Positions 6,227 to 13,354 of a DNA stretch of 13,354 nucleotides are shown piece by piece. Source of the stretch: Clostridium sp. Lineage in GTDB: Bacteria; Bacillota_A; Clostridia; Lachnospirales; Lachnospiraceae. Each line of letters opens with the position of its first letter. Position 1 is the first letter of the stretch. Under the pieces are notes generated by a model, which saw only the letters and a list, made by a program, of their open reading frames with translations, did not search any database and was not told the DNA's origin. The DNA lies in assembly GCA_023666975.1 (NCBI GenBank), contig JAMPAW010000088.1, positions 1 to 13,354 of the forward strand. Reading direction: 5' to 3'. The translations under genes and the position numbers were made by a program.

Positions 6227-7657
6227 TTATCCCCTCTTTTGTATCAACACGACACACTCACAATGCACAGTCCCGACAAACTGGTCAATTGCACAAGCTT
6301 TTACCACATCATACCCTCTCGCTTTGAGAATCTCTAAATCTCTCACCAGGCTGGTGGGCTTACAGGAAATATAAACCATTTCCTCAACGCCAAAAGCGAT
6401 AATCTTCTCAATCGCCTTCGGGTGGATTCCGTCCCTTGGCGGGTCTAAAATAATAATGTCCGGTTTTTCCTCTATCCCATCAATTACCTTTAACACATCG
6501 CCGGCGATAAATTCACAATTGTCCAGCCCGTTTAAACAGGCATTTTCTTTTGCCGCCTCGACTGCCTCCTCGACAATCTCCACGCCAATCACTTTTTTCG
6601 CCACGGGAGCCAACATCTGTGCAATCGTTCCGGTTCCGCTGTAAAGGTCATAGATTACCTTGTCCCGTGTTTCACCCACATAAGAACGGGCAGTCTCATA
6701 AAGCACCTCCGCACCTCGCGAATTGGTCTGAAAAAAGGAAAACGGTGAAATGCGAAAGGTCAGTCCCAGTATTTGCTCGTCAATATAGTCTCTGCCATAG
6801 ACAGTAACGATTTTTTCGGGAATCACTGCATCCGAAAGACGATCATTATGGGTATGCAGAATCCCTGTAATCTCTCCGTTAAGCTCCAATGCCAGCAGCC
6901 GATCCTTTAACTCCTCCAGACATAGGCATTTTGCCAACTCTGTATCACTCAGATATTCTCCGCTGTCTTTATCCTGCGTGGTAGTCACCAGATTCGCCAG
7001 TATATGGCCGCTACATGCTGCCCGTCGCAGCACCAAATGGCGAAGCACTCCTGTATGCTGCATTTTTTTATAAAATGGTATCTGTTTTTCCGTATAAAAA
7101 TCCAGCACAGTCCGCAAAATCCGGTTATAATCTTCATCGACAATCTTACAACAATCTACCGTGACGATATCATGAAAACTGCCTTTTTTATGCATGCCAA
7201 GTGCCAGTGGGCCGCCTTTAAATTCGTCCCCAAAAGAAAATTCCATTTTGTTGCGGTACGCCTCCTGCACCGGACTGCCTTTGATTCCCTCCCAGCGGTA
7301 TGTCGCAGCATCCACAACACTGTCCAGCAACGTCTTTACCTGTTCCTCCTTCAATGCCAGCTGATTTTCGTAGCTCATCGTCTGATAAGTACAGCCCCCA
7401 CACTCCCCAAAATGCGGACAGGCAGGCATCACATCTTCCATCGGGGACTTTTCCAGCACCTGCAATAATTTTCCTTCCCCTTTGCCTTGGCGGAGTTTTT
7501 TTACTACAAATCTGACCTTCTGCCCCTTGAGTGCGCCTTTTATACAAATCTCCACACTCTGCTGGCAGGACACTGCCTCTTCCCGTATTTGCACATAACC
7601 CTTGTTGGGAAACACATATCTTTCCACAACACCTTCACAAATCTGACCCTTTTTCAT
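6227..7657 (-). CDS. rlmD: 23S rRNA (uracil-C5)-methyltransferase, RlmD/RumA family
   Basis: This enzyme would methylate C5 of a uridine in 23S rRNA (U1939 type, or U747/U1939 as for RlmCD) using SAM. The 476-residue protein has an N-terminal TRAM RNA-binding domain (about 1-70). A 4Fe-4S cluster site follows with CPHFGECGGC (C80, C86, C89) and a later Cys at 169/170. The C-terminal half is the methyltransferase: FSFFQTN near 306-312, SAM loop DLYSGTGT at 337-344, DPPRDG at 405-410 and the nucleophile in YISCKPTSL (C432). The family more often has SCNP at the last motif; a Lys replaces the Asn here. The start has GAGGACGGCGTAAG upstream. It lies 35 nt downstream of yfcE and is probably the last gene of that operon. 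Which uridine is the target cannot be decided from the sequence. Confidence 0.95.
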   Translation of the reverse strand: MKKGQICEGVVERYVFPNKGYVQIREEAVSCQQSVEICIKGALKGQKVRFVVKKLRQGKGEGKLLQVLEKSPMEDVMPACPHFGECGGCTYQTMSYENQLALKEEQVKTLLDSVVDAATYRWEGIKGSPVQEAYRNKMEFSFGDEFKGGPLALGMHKKGSFHDIVTVDCCKIVDEDYNRILRTVLDFYTEKQIPFYKKMQHTGVLRHLVLRRAACSGHILANLVTTTQDKDSGEYLSDTELAKCLCLEELKDRLLALELNGEITGILHTHNDRLSDAVIPEKIVTVYGRDYIDEQILGLTFRISPFSFFQTNSRGAEVLYETARSYVGETRDKVIYDLYSGTGTIAQMLAPVAKKVIGVEIVEEAVEAAKENACLNGLDNCEFIAGDVLKVIDGIEEKPDIIILDPPRDGIHPKAIEKIIAFGVEEMVYISCKPTSLVRDLEILKARGYDVVKACAIDQFVGTVHCECVVLIQKRG

Positions 7658-7692
7658 CTTACGCCGTCCTCATTTTTCTGATCGATTTACCC

Positions 7693-8394
7693 CTAATAAA
7701 ATCCCTCGTAAAAATCCCGCAGGGAAGACTTCAACAAGCCCTGGGAATAATGAAACTCTCCCTCCCTGTCTACCTCTATCAGCATAAAGGTATGCTTTCT
7801 TCCGTCCTGCCGGGGATAAGAAATACTTCCGGGATTTAGTATTGTCACGTCCTGTCCAATCTCCAAAAACGGCATATGGGTATGCCCGAACATCACAATA
7901 TCATATCCGTTGTCTCTCGCATACTGCTTAAGATGCTCCACCCCGCCTCCGACATAGAAGCGGTGACCATGTGTAATAAATACCTTTTTATCCGCAATCA
8001 TAAAGGAGTCTGTATCCGGCAGAGCGATATCATAATCATTGTTGCCCGCAATCATATGCGTTTCACATTTGGCAAGCTCCCTGATATATTCCGGTCCACG
8101 TTCGATATCTCCGAGATGAATGAACATATCAATGTCACCAACCTGCTCTAATACCTGCTTGACATCATCGTTTTTTCCGTGGGAATCGCTAATCACCAGT
8201 ATCCGCATCTCCCTTTTTTTATCCTGCGTCTCCCTATCGGGTTTCTCCTCCGGCAAAGCTATACCTTCCCGTATCCTTGTCCGTTCTTTTTTTCCTTTTC
8301 CCTTGTCAGAATCCCTCCGCAGCAAGCCCCGGTCCCTGCGCTTCTCCTGACGGTCTTCTTTATTCTTCTCCCTGCCGGAGTTCTTTCTCATCAA
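7693..8394 (-). CDS. YfcE/MJ0936-family metallophosphoesterase with charged N-terminal extension
   Basis: The catalytic domain starts at MRILVISDSHG (residue 63) and has all calcineurin-like motifs: D70-x-H72, GD96, GNND (117-120), THGH (141-144) and GHTH (170-173). It is a two-metal phosphodiesterase or phosphatase with an unknown physiological substrate. Typical members have about 160-180 residues and start at this methionine. Here about 62 extra residues precede it, almost entirely Lys, Arg, Glu, Asp and Gly. The ATG at 8389-8391 overlaps the rdgB stop by one base (TGATG) and has a good AAAGGAG about 9 nt upstream. The internal ATG at residue 63 has its purine-rich stretch (AGGGAG) directly adjacent, which is too close. 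The long form is therefore favoured. A TTG just before the ATG gives the outer coordinate. Confidence 0.9.
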   Translation of the reverse strand: MMRKNSGREKNKEDRQEKRRDRGLLRRDSDKGKGKKERTRIREGIALPEEKPDRETQDKKREMRILVISDSHGKNDDVKQVLEQVGDIDMFIHLGDIERGPEYIRELAKCETHMIAGNNDYDIALPDTDSFMIADKKVFITHGHRFYVGGGVEHLKQYARDNGYDIVMFGHTHMPFLEIGQDVTILNPGSISYPRQDGRKHTFMLIEVDREGEFHYSQGLLKSSLRDFYEGFY

Positions 8395-9023
8395 TCCCCG
8401 CTCCTTTCTTCCTCCCTGACGGTTCTTCCTTCCTGTTCTATCCGAAGTTCTTCTTTTATCAGCTCCAGTGCCCTTCCCCGGTGGCTGATTTTATTTTTCT
8501 CCTCCGGCGAAAGCTCTGCCGTCGTCCTTCCATACTCCGGCAAAAAGAAAATCGGGTCATATCCAAAGCCGTTTTCTCCCCTTGCTTCATCTCCGATAAT
8601 CCCCTCTATTGTCCCTCGCTTTGTCACTACCCGCCCGTCTGGAAACGCCGCTGCAATGGCGCACACAAATCTTGCCGTGCGCTGCTCCGCCGGCACACCC
8701 TCCAGATTCTCTAAAATCTTTCTGTTTTTTATCTCATAGGAAGTTTCCTCGCCCATCCACCTGGCAGACATAATACCCGGCTTCTTATCCATATAATCAA
8801 TCTCTAAGCCGGAGTCATCTGCCAGCACCAGACAATTGGTAAGACTGCTGATTGCCGTCGCCTTGATTACTGCATTCTCCTCAAACGTCTTGCCGTCCTC
8901 TACGATATCCGCCGTAATCCCGGCCTCCTTCATCGATAGAATTTCATAGTCCAAATCACCTAAAATCATTCGGATTTCTTTCATTTTCTTTTCATTTCCT
9001 GTAGCAAAAATCAATCTATTCAT
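8391..9023 (-). CDS. rdgB: RdgB/HAM1 XTP/dITP diphosphatase
   Basis: This housekeeping enzyme hydrolyses non-canonical purine triphosphates (XTP, ITP, dITP) to monophosphates and so keeps them out of nucleic acids. Family motifs are complete: FATGNEKK at 6-13, LADDSGLEID at about 67-76, FGYDPIF at 153-159 and KISHRG at 178-183. The length of 210 is slightly above the usual 190-200 because of a charged C-terminal tail (about 195-210). Its ATG overlaps the end of the upstream rlmL-like gene by 8 nt, and GAGGAG lies about 8 nt before it. The stop overlaps the yfcE start by one base. Tight packing suggests a single transcript. Confidence 0.96.
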   Translation of the reverse strand: MNRLIFATGNEKKMKEIRMILGDLDYEILSMKEAGITADIVEDGKTFEENAVIKATAISSLTNCLVLADDSGLEIDYMDKKPGIMSARWMGEETSYEIKNRKILENLEGVPAEQRTARFVCAIAAAFPDGRVVTKRGTIEGIIGDEARGENGFGYDPIFFLPEYGRTTAELSPEEKNKISHRGRALELIKEELRIEQEGRTVREEERSGD

Positions 9024-10200
9024 CTCGTGTCTCCTCTTCCCTCCGGCGTTCCCCTGCCCTTTTTCTCGGCGGTTTCGGCCCCATATATTGATAGTAATAG
9101 GACTTAATCATTCCGTTATAAATCTTTCGGTTTTTCGTCGCCTTTTTTCCCAGATATTTTTCTGCGTCCTCGTAAGAAGTAATAATATATTTCGACCATG
9201 TATCCAAGCGGTTAAAACTTTTGCCGATTTCGCTATACAGCTTCGGCAATTCGGCCTTTTCTTCCATTCTTTCACCATATGGTGGATTCGTGATGATAAA
9301 ACCGTATTTCTTCGGATTAGAAAGCTCCCGCATATCCCGCTGCTGAAAATGTATGTACTCGCCCACACCTGCCGCTCTGGCATTTTTCATCGCACATTTT
9401 ATCATTCCGGCATCGATATCATACCCTTGAATATTCATTTCCACATCTCTCAATATCCGCCCTTCCGCCTCGGCTACGGCTTCCTCCCAAATCTTTGCCG
9501 GTGCCACATTGTCCCACATCTGCGCAGTAAATTCCCGCCGCATTCCCGGAGCAATACGCGCACCAATCATTGCTGCTTCTATCGGAAATGTCCCGCTGCC
9601 GCAAAAGGGGTCGACCAAAATGCGTTCCCGGTTCCATGGCGTCAGCATGATCAGCGCCGCCGCCAAAGTTTCCGAAATCGGTGCCGTTCCCACAAGCTGG
9701 CGATAGCCCCTCTTATGCAGTGAAACGCCGGAGGTATCCAGTGCAACCGTGACCACGTCTTTAAAAATGAATACCCGTATTGGATAATCTGCACCGCTTT
9801 CCTCAAACCAGCTTATCTTATATCGCTGTTTCATTTTTTCTACTATTGCTTTTTTGACGATAGACTGAATATCCGAACTACTAAACAGCTTCGACTTATT
9901 GGTCGTTGCCTTTGTCACCCAAAATCTCCCGTCCTTCGGGAGATATTCCTCCCATGAAAGCGCTTTTATCCCTTCAAACAATTCATCAAAGGTTTCTGCC
10001 CGGAAGCTTCCCACCTTAATCATGATCCGCTCTGCTGTACGGATAAAAACGTTGGCCCTTGCCAGAGCCGCTTTATCACCCTTAAACGTAACTCTGCCGT
10101 CTTCCACCCCGGCAATATCATATCCCAAATCGATAATTTCTCTTTTCAATACCGCTTCCAGTCCAAAATGACAAGGCGCAATAAATTCTATCTCTTCCAT
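9016..10200 (-). CDS. THUMP-domain 23S rRNA (guanine-N2)-methyltransferase, RlmL N-terminal-half type
   Basis: The 394-residue protein has an N-terminal ferredoxin-like/THUMP RNA-binding part (about 1-165). A Rossmann methyltransferase of the UPF0020/RlmL class follows. The SAM loop is DPFCGSGTFPIEAAM at 197-211 and the catalytic NPPYGER is at 305-311. E. coli RlmKL fuses two methyltransferases; this protein corresponds to the first (m2G2445 type) and to Bacillus YpsC. The C-terminal tail (PPRKRAGERRREEETRDE) is highly basic and acidic, probably disordered. AGGAG lies 6 nt before the ATG. The exact guanine modified is inferred from family membership. It heads the run rlmL-rdgB-yfcE-rlmD. Confidence 0.93.
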   Translation of the reverse strand: MEEIEFIAPCHFGLEAVLKREIIDLGYDIAGVEDGRVTFKGDKAALARANVFIRTAERIMIKVGSFRAETFDELFEGIKALSWEEYLPKDGRFWVTKATTNKSKLFSSSDIQSIVKKAIVEKMKQRYKISWFEESGADYPIRVFIFKDVVTVALDTSGVSLHKRGYRQLVGTAPISETLAAALIMLTPWNRERILVDPFCGSGTFPIEAAMIGARIAPGMRREFTAQMWDNVAPAKIWEEAVAEAEGRILRDVEMNIQGYDIDAGMIKCAMKNARAAGVGEYIHFQQRDMRELSNPKKYGFIITNPPYGERMEEKAELPKLYSEIGKSFNRLDTWSKYIITSYEDAEKYLGKKATKNRKIYNGMIKSYYYQYMGPKPPRKRAGERRREEETRDE

Positions 10201-10231
10201 AAATTTCTCCTATCGCCTTTCCACAATCTTG

Positions 10232-10246
10232 GTAATTGCGAAACTC
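10232..10246. repeat. 15-bp direct repeat, copy 1
   Basis: GTAATTGCGAAACTC, identical to the copy at 10669-10683. It lies between the hairpin element and rlmL. Together the two copies bracket the small membrane gene and the hairpin. Confidence 0.85.
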
Positions 10247-10282
10247 CTAATCTCCAAAATCCCAGATATCCGAGAAGACAAT

Positions 10283-10453
10283 GCACACTAGTGTGCTGCA
10301 TCATTGATATTTGATGAAACCACGCAGGATATTTGTTCATCTGCAAGGCAGATTTTCGACGGCGTAGCGGTGGCTACGGCTAGAAAATCTAACGCAACAG
10401 ATGGGCAAATAGACAAGTGGGTTTACCTAATTATCAATGATACAGCACACTAG
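10283..10453. repeat. Nested inverted-repeat (hairpin) element, MITE-like or structured RNA
   Basis: Five sets of complementary arms nest around one centre. The outermost pair is 10288-10311 with 10430-10453 (24 nt, 22 matching). Next are AAACCAC (10317-10323) with GTGGGTTT (10417-10424), one base bulged, and 10331-10343 with 10398-10410 (13 nt, 11 matching, the other two being U-G wobbles on the plus strand). Then come AGATTTTC (10350-10357) with GAAAATCT (10383-10390), and CGTAGC (10363-10368) with GCTACG (10373-10378) closing a GGTG loop. The left border extends into a perfect 14-bp palindrome, GCACACTAGTGTGC (10283-10296). No T-run follows, so it is not a simple terminator. The right arm supplies the last eight codons of the small membrane gene. 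Confidence 0.85.
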
Positions 10454-10633
10454 CCCCGCCAGCAAAAAGATAACTCCGGCTATGGAAAGCATTTTTCCCA
10501 CTCCCTGTAGCAGCTTAAGAAAGCTCCCGTTATCTTCACCCTGATAGTCCGGCGGAACATTTCCGGCAATATTTCTACCCGCCAGTATCAATGCTATGCC
10601 TACCACTATAATGATAATCCCCAATATTTTCAT
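10427..10633 (-). CDS. Small two-helix membrane protein, unknown function
   Basis: The 68-residue protein has two hydrophobic segments (about 3-18 and 47-66). A short polar loop with NVPPDYQGEDNGS separates them, so it is a predicted hairpin membrane protein. GAGGAGAGGCTGTA before the ATG is a good ribosome binding site. The gene lies 48 nt downstream of the M23 protein gene. Its last eight codons (LVCCIIDN) coincide exactly with the outer arm of the hairpin element, and the stop follows immediately. The original C-terminus was probably replaced when that element inserted. I do not recognise a family. Confidence 0.75.
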   Translation of the reverse strand: MKILGIIIIVVGIALILAGRNIAGNVPPDYQGEDNGSFLKLLQGVGKMLSIAGVIFLLAGLVCCIIDN

Positions 10634-10668
10634 TACAGCCTCTCCTCATTCTTTCTATCATTAGTTAA

Positions 10669-10683
10669 GTAATTGCGAAACTC
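10669..10683. repeat. 15-bp direct repeat, copy 2
   Basis: GTAATTGCGAAACTC again, overlapping the last bases of the stop codon of the M23 gene. The distance to copy 1 is 437 nt. Confidence 0.85.
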
Positions 10684-12538
10684 AGTTTGATTGTGTCAGG
10701 TACGGCATTGGGTCCACAGCCTCACCGCCAATCCGGATTTCAAAATGAAGGTGCGGTCCTGTGCTTCGACCTGTATTACCAGACAATGCCACCTGCTCAC
10801 CCTGATCCACATATTGCCCCACACCGACCGTCACCTCGCTCAAATGTCCGTACCGGGTACTGACACCGTCACCGTGGTCAATAATTACACAGTTACCATA
10901 GCCGCCGACCCAGCCGGCAGTAACCACCTGCCCGGCTCTGGAAGCCCTTACCGTTGTACCGATAGGCACACCCACATCTGTTCCTGCATGCAGACGTCCC
11001 CAGCGATATCCGAAATTGGAAGTAATATTCCAATTGGTAACCGGATACATATATGTAGGCTTCGATTTTGTTCCCCGCCTTACGATCTCTGCCACCGCCG
11101 CCACTTGTACATTTTCTACAAGCTGTTCTCTGCCAGACTCCATATCCCCTTTATAGGTTACCAAATCCGTAACAATATGGCATCCCGGCGTTCCCTCCTG
11201 AACTACCTCCGACTCCCCTATGTACATACTGTCATCATCTTCGTAGACAATGTCCTCATTGTATGTCTCCTCATAGGTCTCCTGCTTCTCTACCAAAATC
11301 TGCACTGCCGCCGTCGGTATCGTGATATTCAGCCGGTCATCTGCAAGAATATCATCATCGGATTCAATATGTGTATTTAACTCTTTAATCTGCTCCACGG
11401 ACATATTTATCTTCTCTGCAATAATGGACAAACAATCCCCGCTCTCGACTACATAAATATCCGGTTCGTCATTTTCCTGCGTAATCTCCGCCAAAGCAGT
11501 ATCCCGGTCCTTAATTGCCGCTTTATCCACATATGTCTCCATGACCTGAATGGTTTCCAGAAAACCGACGTACTTTACTCCGTCATCTGCCGACTGTGCC
11601 GCCATTTCCTCTGATATTTCAGGCACCTCGGCATCCGCCTGCCCATCTTCTGCACTTTCATCTCCGCCGTCCGTCTCTTCCTCACCTGTACTGTCAGCCT
11701 CGCTTCCCGGCTCATCTCCACCTGTACTGTCGGCCTCACCACTCTGTTCTTCTCCGGTTTCACTTTCCGCCGGCTGCTCATCTCCTGCATTCTCAACTCC
11801 CGCATTCTCATCGGCAGCATTTCCCTCCCCTTCCGTCTCGGCAGCAGTCAGCGGCACAGTCTGCTTTGCCGGAATCGGAAGGATATCACCGACTGTTTCT
11901 CCTCCAGCCAAATCTGTCTTTTTCACAATATTCACTTCATACATTGTCACATTACGGCTGGCCGGTGGTTTCAAGCTCACCTGAAAGGCATCCTCCGAAT
12001 CATACTTCCCCTGTGCCTGCTCCAGCACGGACACAAGGTCCTCCATACTCCCAAGAGTAACCGTATAATCGTCAATGCGCATAGTATAGGCAAGTGCCTT
12101 ATCCTCGCGCCCATATTTGGAGAAGCTCTCCAAAATTGCACTGTTCAGCTCTTCACCCCGCAGCACACGCATACCCTTCACTGTCGCCTTGTCCTTTTCT
12201 TTGTCGACTTGTTCATAGGTGACATCAATATTTAATACCTTCACTCTCTCTGCATTATAAGCAAGGCGGGCTGCCTTATAGGCCTCTATCGCCTCCTCCT
12301 CACTTTTGCTCAGAGCCACCAACTCACCGTTAATCATCACCTTAACTCTCGGCCCAAAGGAAATGCTGCTTATAGCAGAAATAATCGGGTTCTCTTCCAT
12401 CTTCTGCCTTATCGATGCCGTATCCGGCAGATTCCCCGCCGCCGGCACAATCAGTATCGCTGCCACGGCACCATAAAGTGCCGCCCTATACCAGTTCCAC
12501 TGTATACGGGTACGGGTTTTTAATTTATATTTCCTCAA
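10682..12538 (-). CDS. Membrane-anchored LysM and M23-peptidase cell-wall protein
   Basis: The 618-residue protein probably cuts peptidoglycan cross-links at the cell surface. An N-terminal basic stretch and one membrane segment (about 17-36) serve as signal anchor. After an extracellular helical region (40-210) comes a low-complexity acidic linker (about 232-312, rich in Glu, Asp, Gly, Ser). A LysM domain (about 361-408, YVVESGDCLSIIAEKINMS), a G5-like segment (about 442-490) and a C-terminal M23 domain (about 497-615) follow. The zinc ligands are H517 and D521 (HAGTD) and H598 in GPHLHFE, with H565 and H596 as further catalytic histidines. The linker DNA holds an imperfect 19-bp direct repeat (11683-11701 and 11719-11737) encoding EADSTG twice. 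The start is a TTG, chosen because it overlaps the previous stop by 4 nt, has AAAAGGGG upstream, and any later start loses the membrane anchor. Confidence 0.93.
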   Translation of the reverse strand: MRKYKLKTRTRIQWNWYRAALYGAVAAILIVPAAGNLPDTASIRQKMEENPIISAISSISFGPRVKVMINGELVALSKSEEEAIEAYKAARLAYNAERVKVLNIDVTYEQVDKEKDKATVKGMRVLRGEELNSAILESFSKYGREDKALAYTMRIDDYTVTLGSMEDLVSVLEQAQGKYDSEDAFQVSLKPPASRNVTMYEVNIVKKTDLAGGETVGDILPIPAKQTVPLTAAETEGEGNAADENAGVENAGDEQPAESETGEEQSGEADSTGGDEPGSEADSTGEEETDGGDESAEDGQADAEVPEISEEMAAQSADDGVKYVGFLETIQVMETYVDKAAIKDRDTALAEITQENDEPDIYVVESGDCLSIIAEKINMSVEQIKELNTHIESDDDILADDRLNITIPTAAVQILVEKQETYEETYNEDIVYEDDDSMYIGESEVVQEGTPGCHIVTDLVTYKGDMESGREQLVENVQVAAVAEIVRRGTKSKPTYMYPVTNWNITSNFGYRWGRLHAGTDVGVPIGTTVRASRAGQVVTAGWVGGYGNCVIIDHGDGVSTRYGHLSEVTVGVGQYVDQGEQVALSGNTGRSTGPHLHFEIRIGGEAVDPMPYLTQSN

Positions 12539-13107
12539 TGTCTTTCCCCTTTTCTCACAGAATATCCAAAACTGCCAAGCCTTTCACCCAAGGTAAAATA
12601 TTGGCCATGGGAATATGCCAGTAAATTGGCATCATTTATGTGAAATGCTCCCTTGTCGTCCATATACTCATCAGATACCTGAACATTCACCACCTCTGCC
12701 AAAAACAAATCATGGCTGCCCAGTTCTAAGACCTGCTGCACCCTGCACTCAATATTTACAGGACTTTCCATGATAATCGGAGCGTTAACCTTCTCCGCCT
12801 CGCCCTTTGTCAATCCCGCTGTCTTAAATTTATCCTCATCTTGGCCGCTCCTCACGCCACAATAATCCGTTGCCCATGCCAGCTTCTCCGTCGTCAGGTT
12901 CACCACAAACTCACCGCTCTCCTTCATCATTGGATAGGAATGTCTCTCCTTCCTCACCGACACAGACAGCATTACCGGATCGGAGCAAACCGTACCAGTC
13001 CACGCAACCGTCAGCACATTATCATTTCCTTCCTTATCCCTGCAGCTTACCAGAACTGCCGGCACCGGATATAGCATATTTCCCGGTTTCCATGATTGTT
13101 TCGCCAT
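12535..13107 (-). CDS. Flavin reductase family protein (FMN-binding split barrel)
   Basis: The protein has 190 residues and belongs to the flavin-reductase-like FMN-binding family. PVPAVLVSC near the start and VLTVAWTGTVCSDPVMLSVSVR (about residues 31-52) form the flavin-binding strand and loop region. HSYPMMKESGEFVVNL follows, as usual in this family. Substrate and partner are not evident. Two ATGs lie two codons apart. AAGGAG is 7 nt before the second (13105-13107) but only 1-2 nt before the first (13111-13113), so the second is preferred. Its stop overlaps the TTG start of the M23 gene, an odd functional pairing but a firm physical coupling. A good promoter lies about 50 nt upstream. Confidence 0.9.
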   Translation of the reverse strand: MAKQSWKPGNMLYPVPAVLVSCRDKEGNDNVLTVAWTGTVCSDPVMLSVSVRKERHSYPMMKESGEFVVNLTTEKLAWATDYCGVRSGQDEDKFKTAGLTKGEAEKVNAPIIMESPVNIECRVQQVLELGSHDLFLAEVVNVQVSDEYMDDKGAFHINDANLLAYSHGQYFTLGERLGSFGYSVRKGERH

Positions 13108-13158
13108 TATCATTCTCCTTTATCATTGATTCCTTATTCTTCATGCACTTTGTTTTCT

Positions 13159-13187
13159 ATTATACGATATTTTCGCCAAAATACCAA
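13159..13187 (-). promoter_or_regulatory. Sigma-A promoter for the flavin reductase and M23 operon
   Basis: On the minus strand TTGGTA (13182-13187), a 17-nt spacer and TATAAT (13159-13164). The -10 is perfect and the -35 matches four of six. It lies about 50 nt upstream of the flavin reductase start. Confidence 0.75.
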
Positions 13188-13354
13188 GACCTGTTCCTAT
13201 TTTCCACAGGGCAATCGCTTAATATTTTTTATCACTATGATCCTGAAAAACAAATTTCTGCGCTCTGGCTCGTTTCTTATATTTTCTGCCATGAGAATCT
13301 ATCTGCTTGGTTTAATCAATGTAATGATGTCCGAAAACCAGAAAATGTCTCTGC
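13188..13354. other. Right edge, no supported gene
   Basis: AT-rich sequence upstream of the promoter. On the minus strand an open frame of 17 codons enters from the window edge and stops at 13299-13301; it could be the last residues of a neighbouring gene. On the plus strand an ATG at 13291 is open to the edge but has no ribosome binding site. Neither can be judged from what is present. Confidence 0.4.

Noticed and set aside
8179..8739. Long plus-strand frame opposite yfcE and rdgB
   Set aside because: It overlaps two genes with complete family motifs and its composition is that of a reverse complement of charged coding sequence.
11550..12060. Plus-strand open frames opposite the M23 protein gene
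   Set aside because: They are proline/serine-rich mirrors of the acidic linker and lack ribosome binding sites; the minus-strand gene has clear domains.
13291..13354. Plus-strand ATG frame open to the right edge
   Set aside because: It has no ribosome binding site and is only 21 codons long within the window; coding status cannot be judged.
1..13354. CRISPR arrays, tRNA or rRNA genes, transposases and integrases
   Set aside because: No regularly spaced repeats, no cloverleaf-like sequence and no recombinase or transposase motifs were seen on either strand.

Overview
The window looks like a chromosomal segment of a Gram-positive Clostridia, most like a Lachnospiraceae-type Firmicute. Nearly every start follows a purine-rich Shine-Dalgarno sequence, two good sigma-A promoters are visible, and the housekeeping proteins resemble that group. 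This placement is an inference from protein resemblance; no search was run. Every supported gene is on the minus strand, so transcription runs from high to low coordinates.

Right part (about 13190 to 6227) is a moderately GC-rich housekeeping block. In transcription order it holds a promoter, a flavin reductase, a membrane-anchored LysM/M23 cell-wall protein (TTG start, 4-nt overlap), a 68-residue membrane protein, a 166-bp nested inverted-repeat element, a THUMP-domain rRNA methyltransferase (RlmL type), RdgB nucleotide-pool hydrolase, a YfcE-type phosphoesterase with a charged N-terminal extension, and an RlmD-type rRNA uracil methyltransferase. The last four are overlapping or closely spaced and are probably co-transcribed. 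A 15-bp direct repeat brackets the small membrane gene plus the hairpin element.

Middle part (about 6145 to 4749) holds a RelB/DinJ antitoxin behind a near-perfect promoter with a palindrome in its spacer, an overlapping YafQ-type toxin that has lost its central catalytic segment, and a DUF5984-like protein of unknown function.

Left part (about 4546 to 1) is clearly more AT-rich, consistent with horizontal acquisition. It holds a TmrB-like P-loop protein and then a restriction-modification operon. The methyltransferase subunit carries its own N-terminal PD-(D/E)xK nuclease domain, is followed by a two-TRD specificity subunit, and then by a third, translationally coupled gene cut by the window edge. 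No helicase-type HsdR is visible, so the layout resembles a BcgI-like nuclease-methyltransferase plus specificity system more than a classical Type I system.

The strongest anomaly is at the hsdM-hsdS junction. The conserved start of the first target-recognition domain lies upstream of any canonical hsdS start codon, in the -1 frame relative to hsdM. A T7 run at the hsdM stop would fuse the two proteins if ribosomes slipped by -1 or if the run grew to T8.
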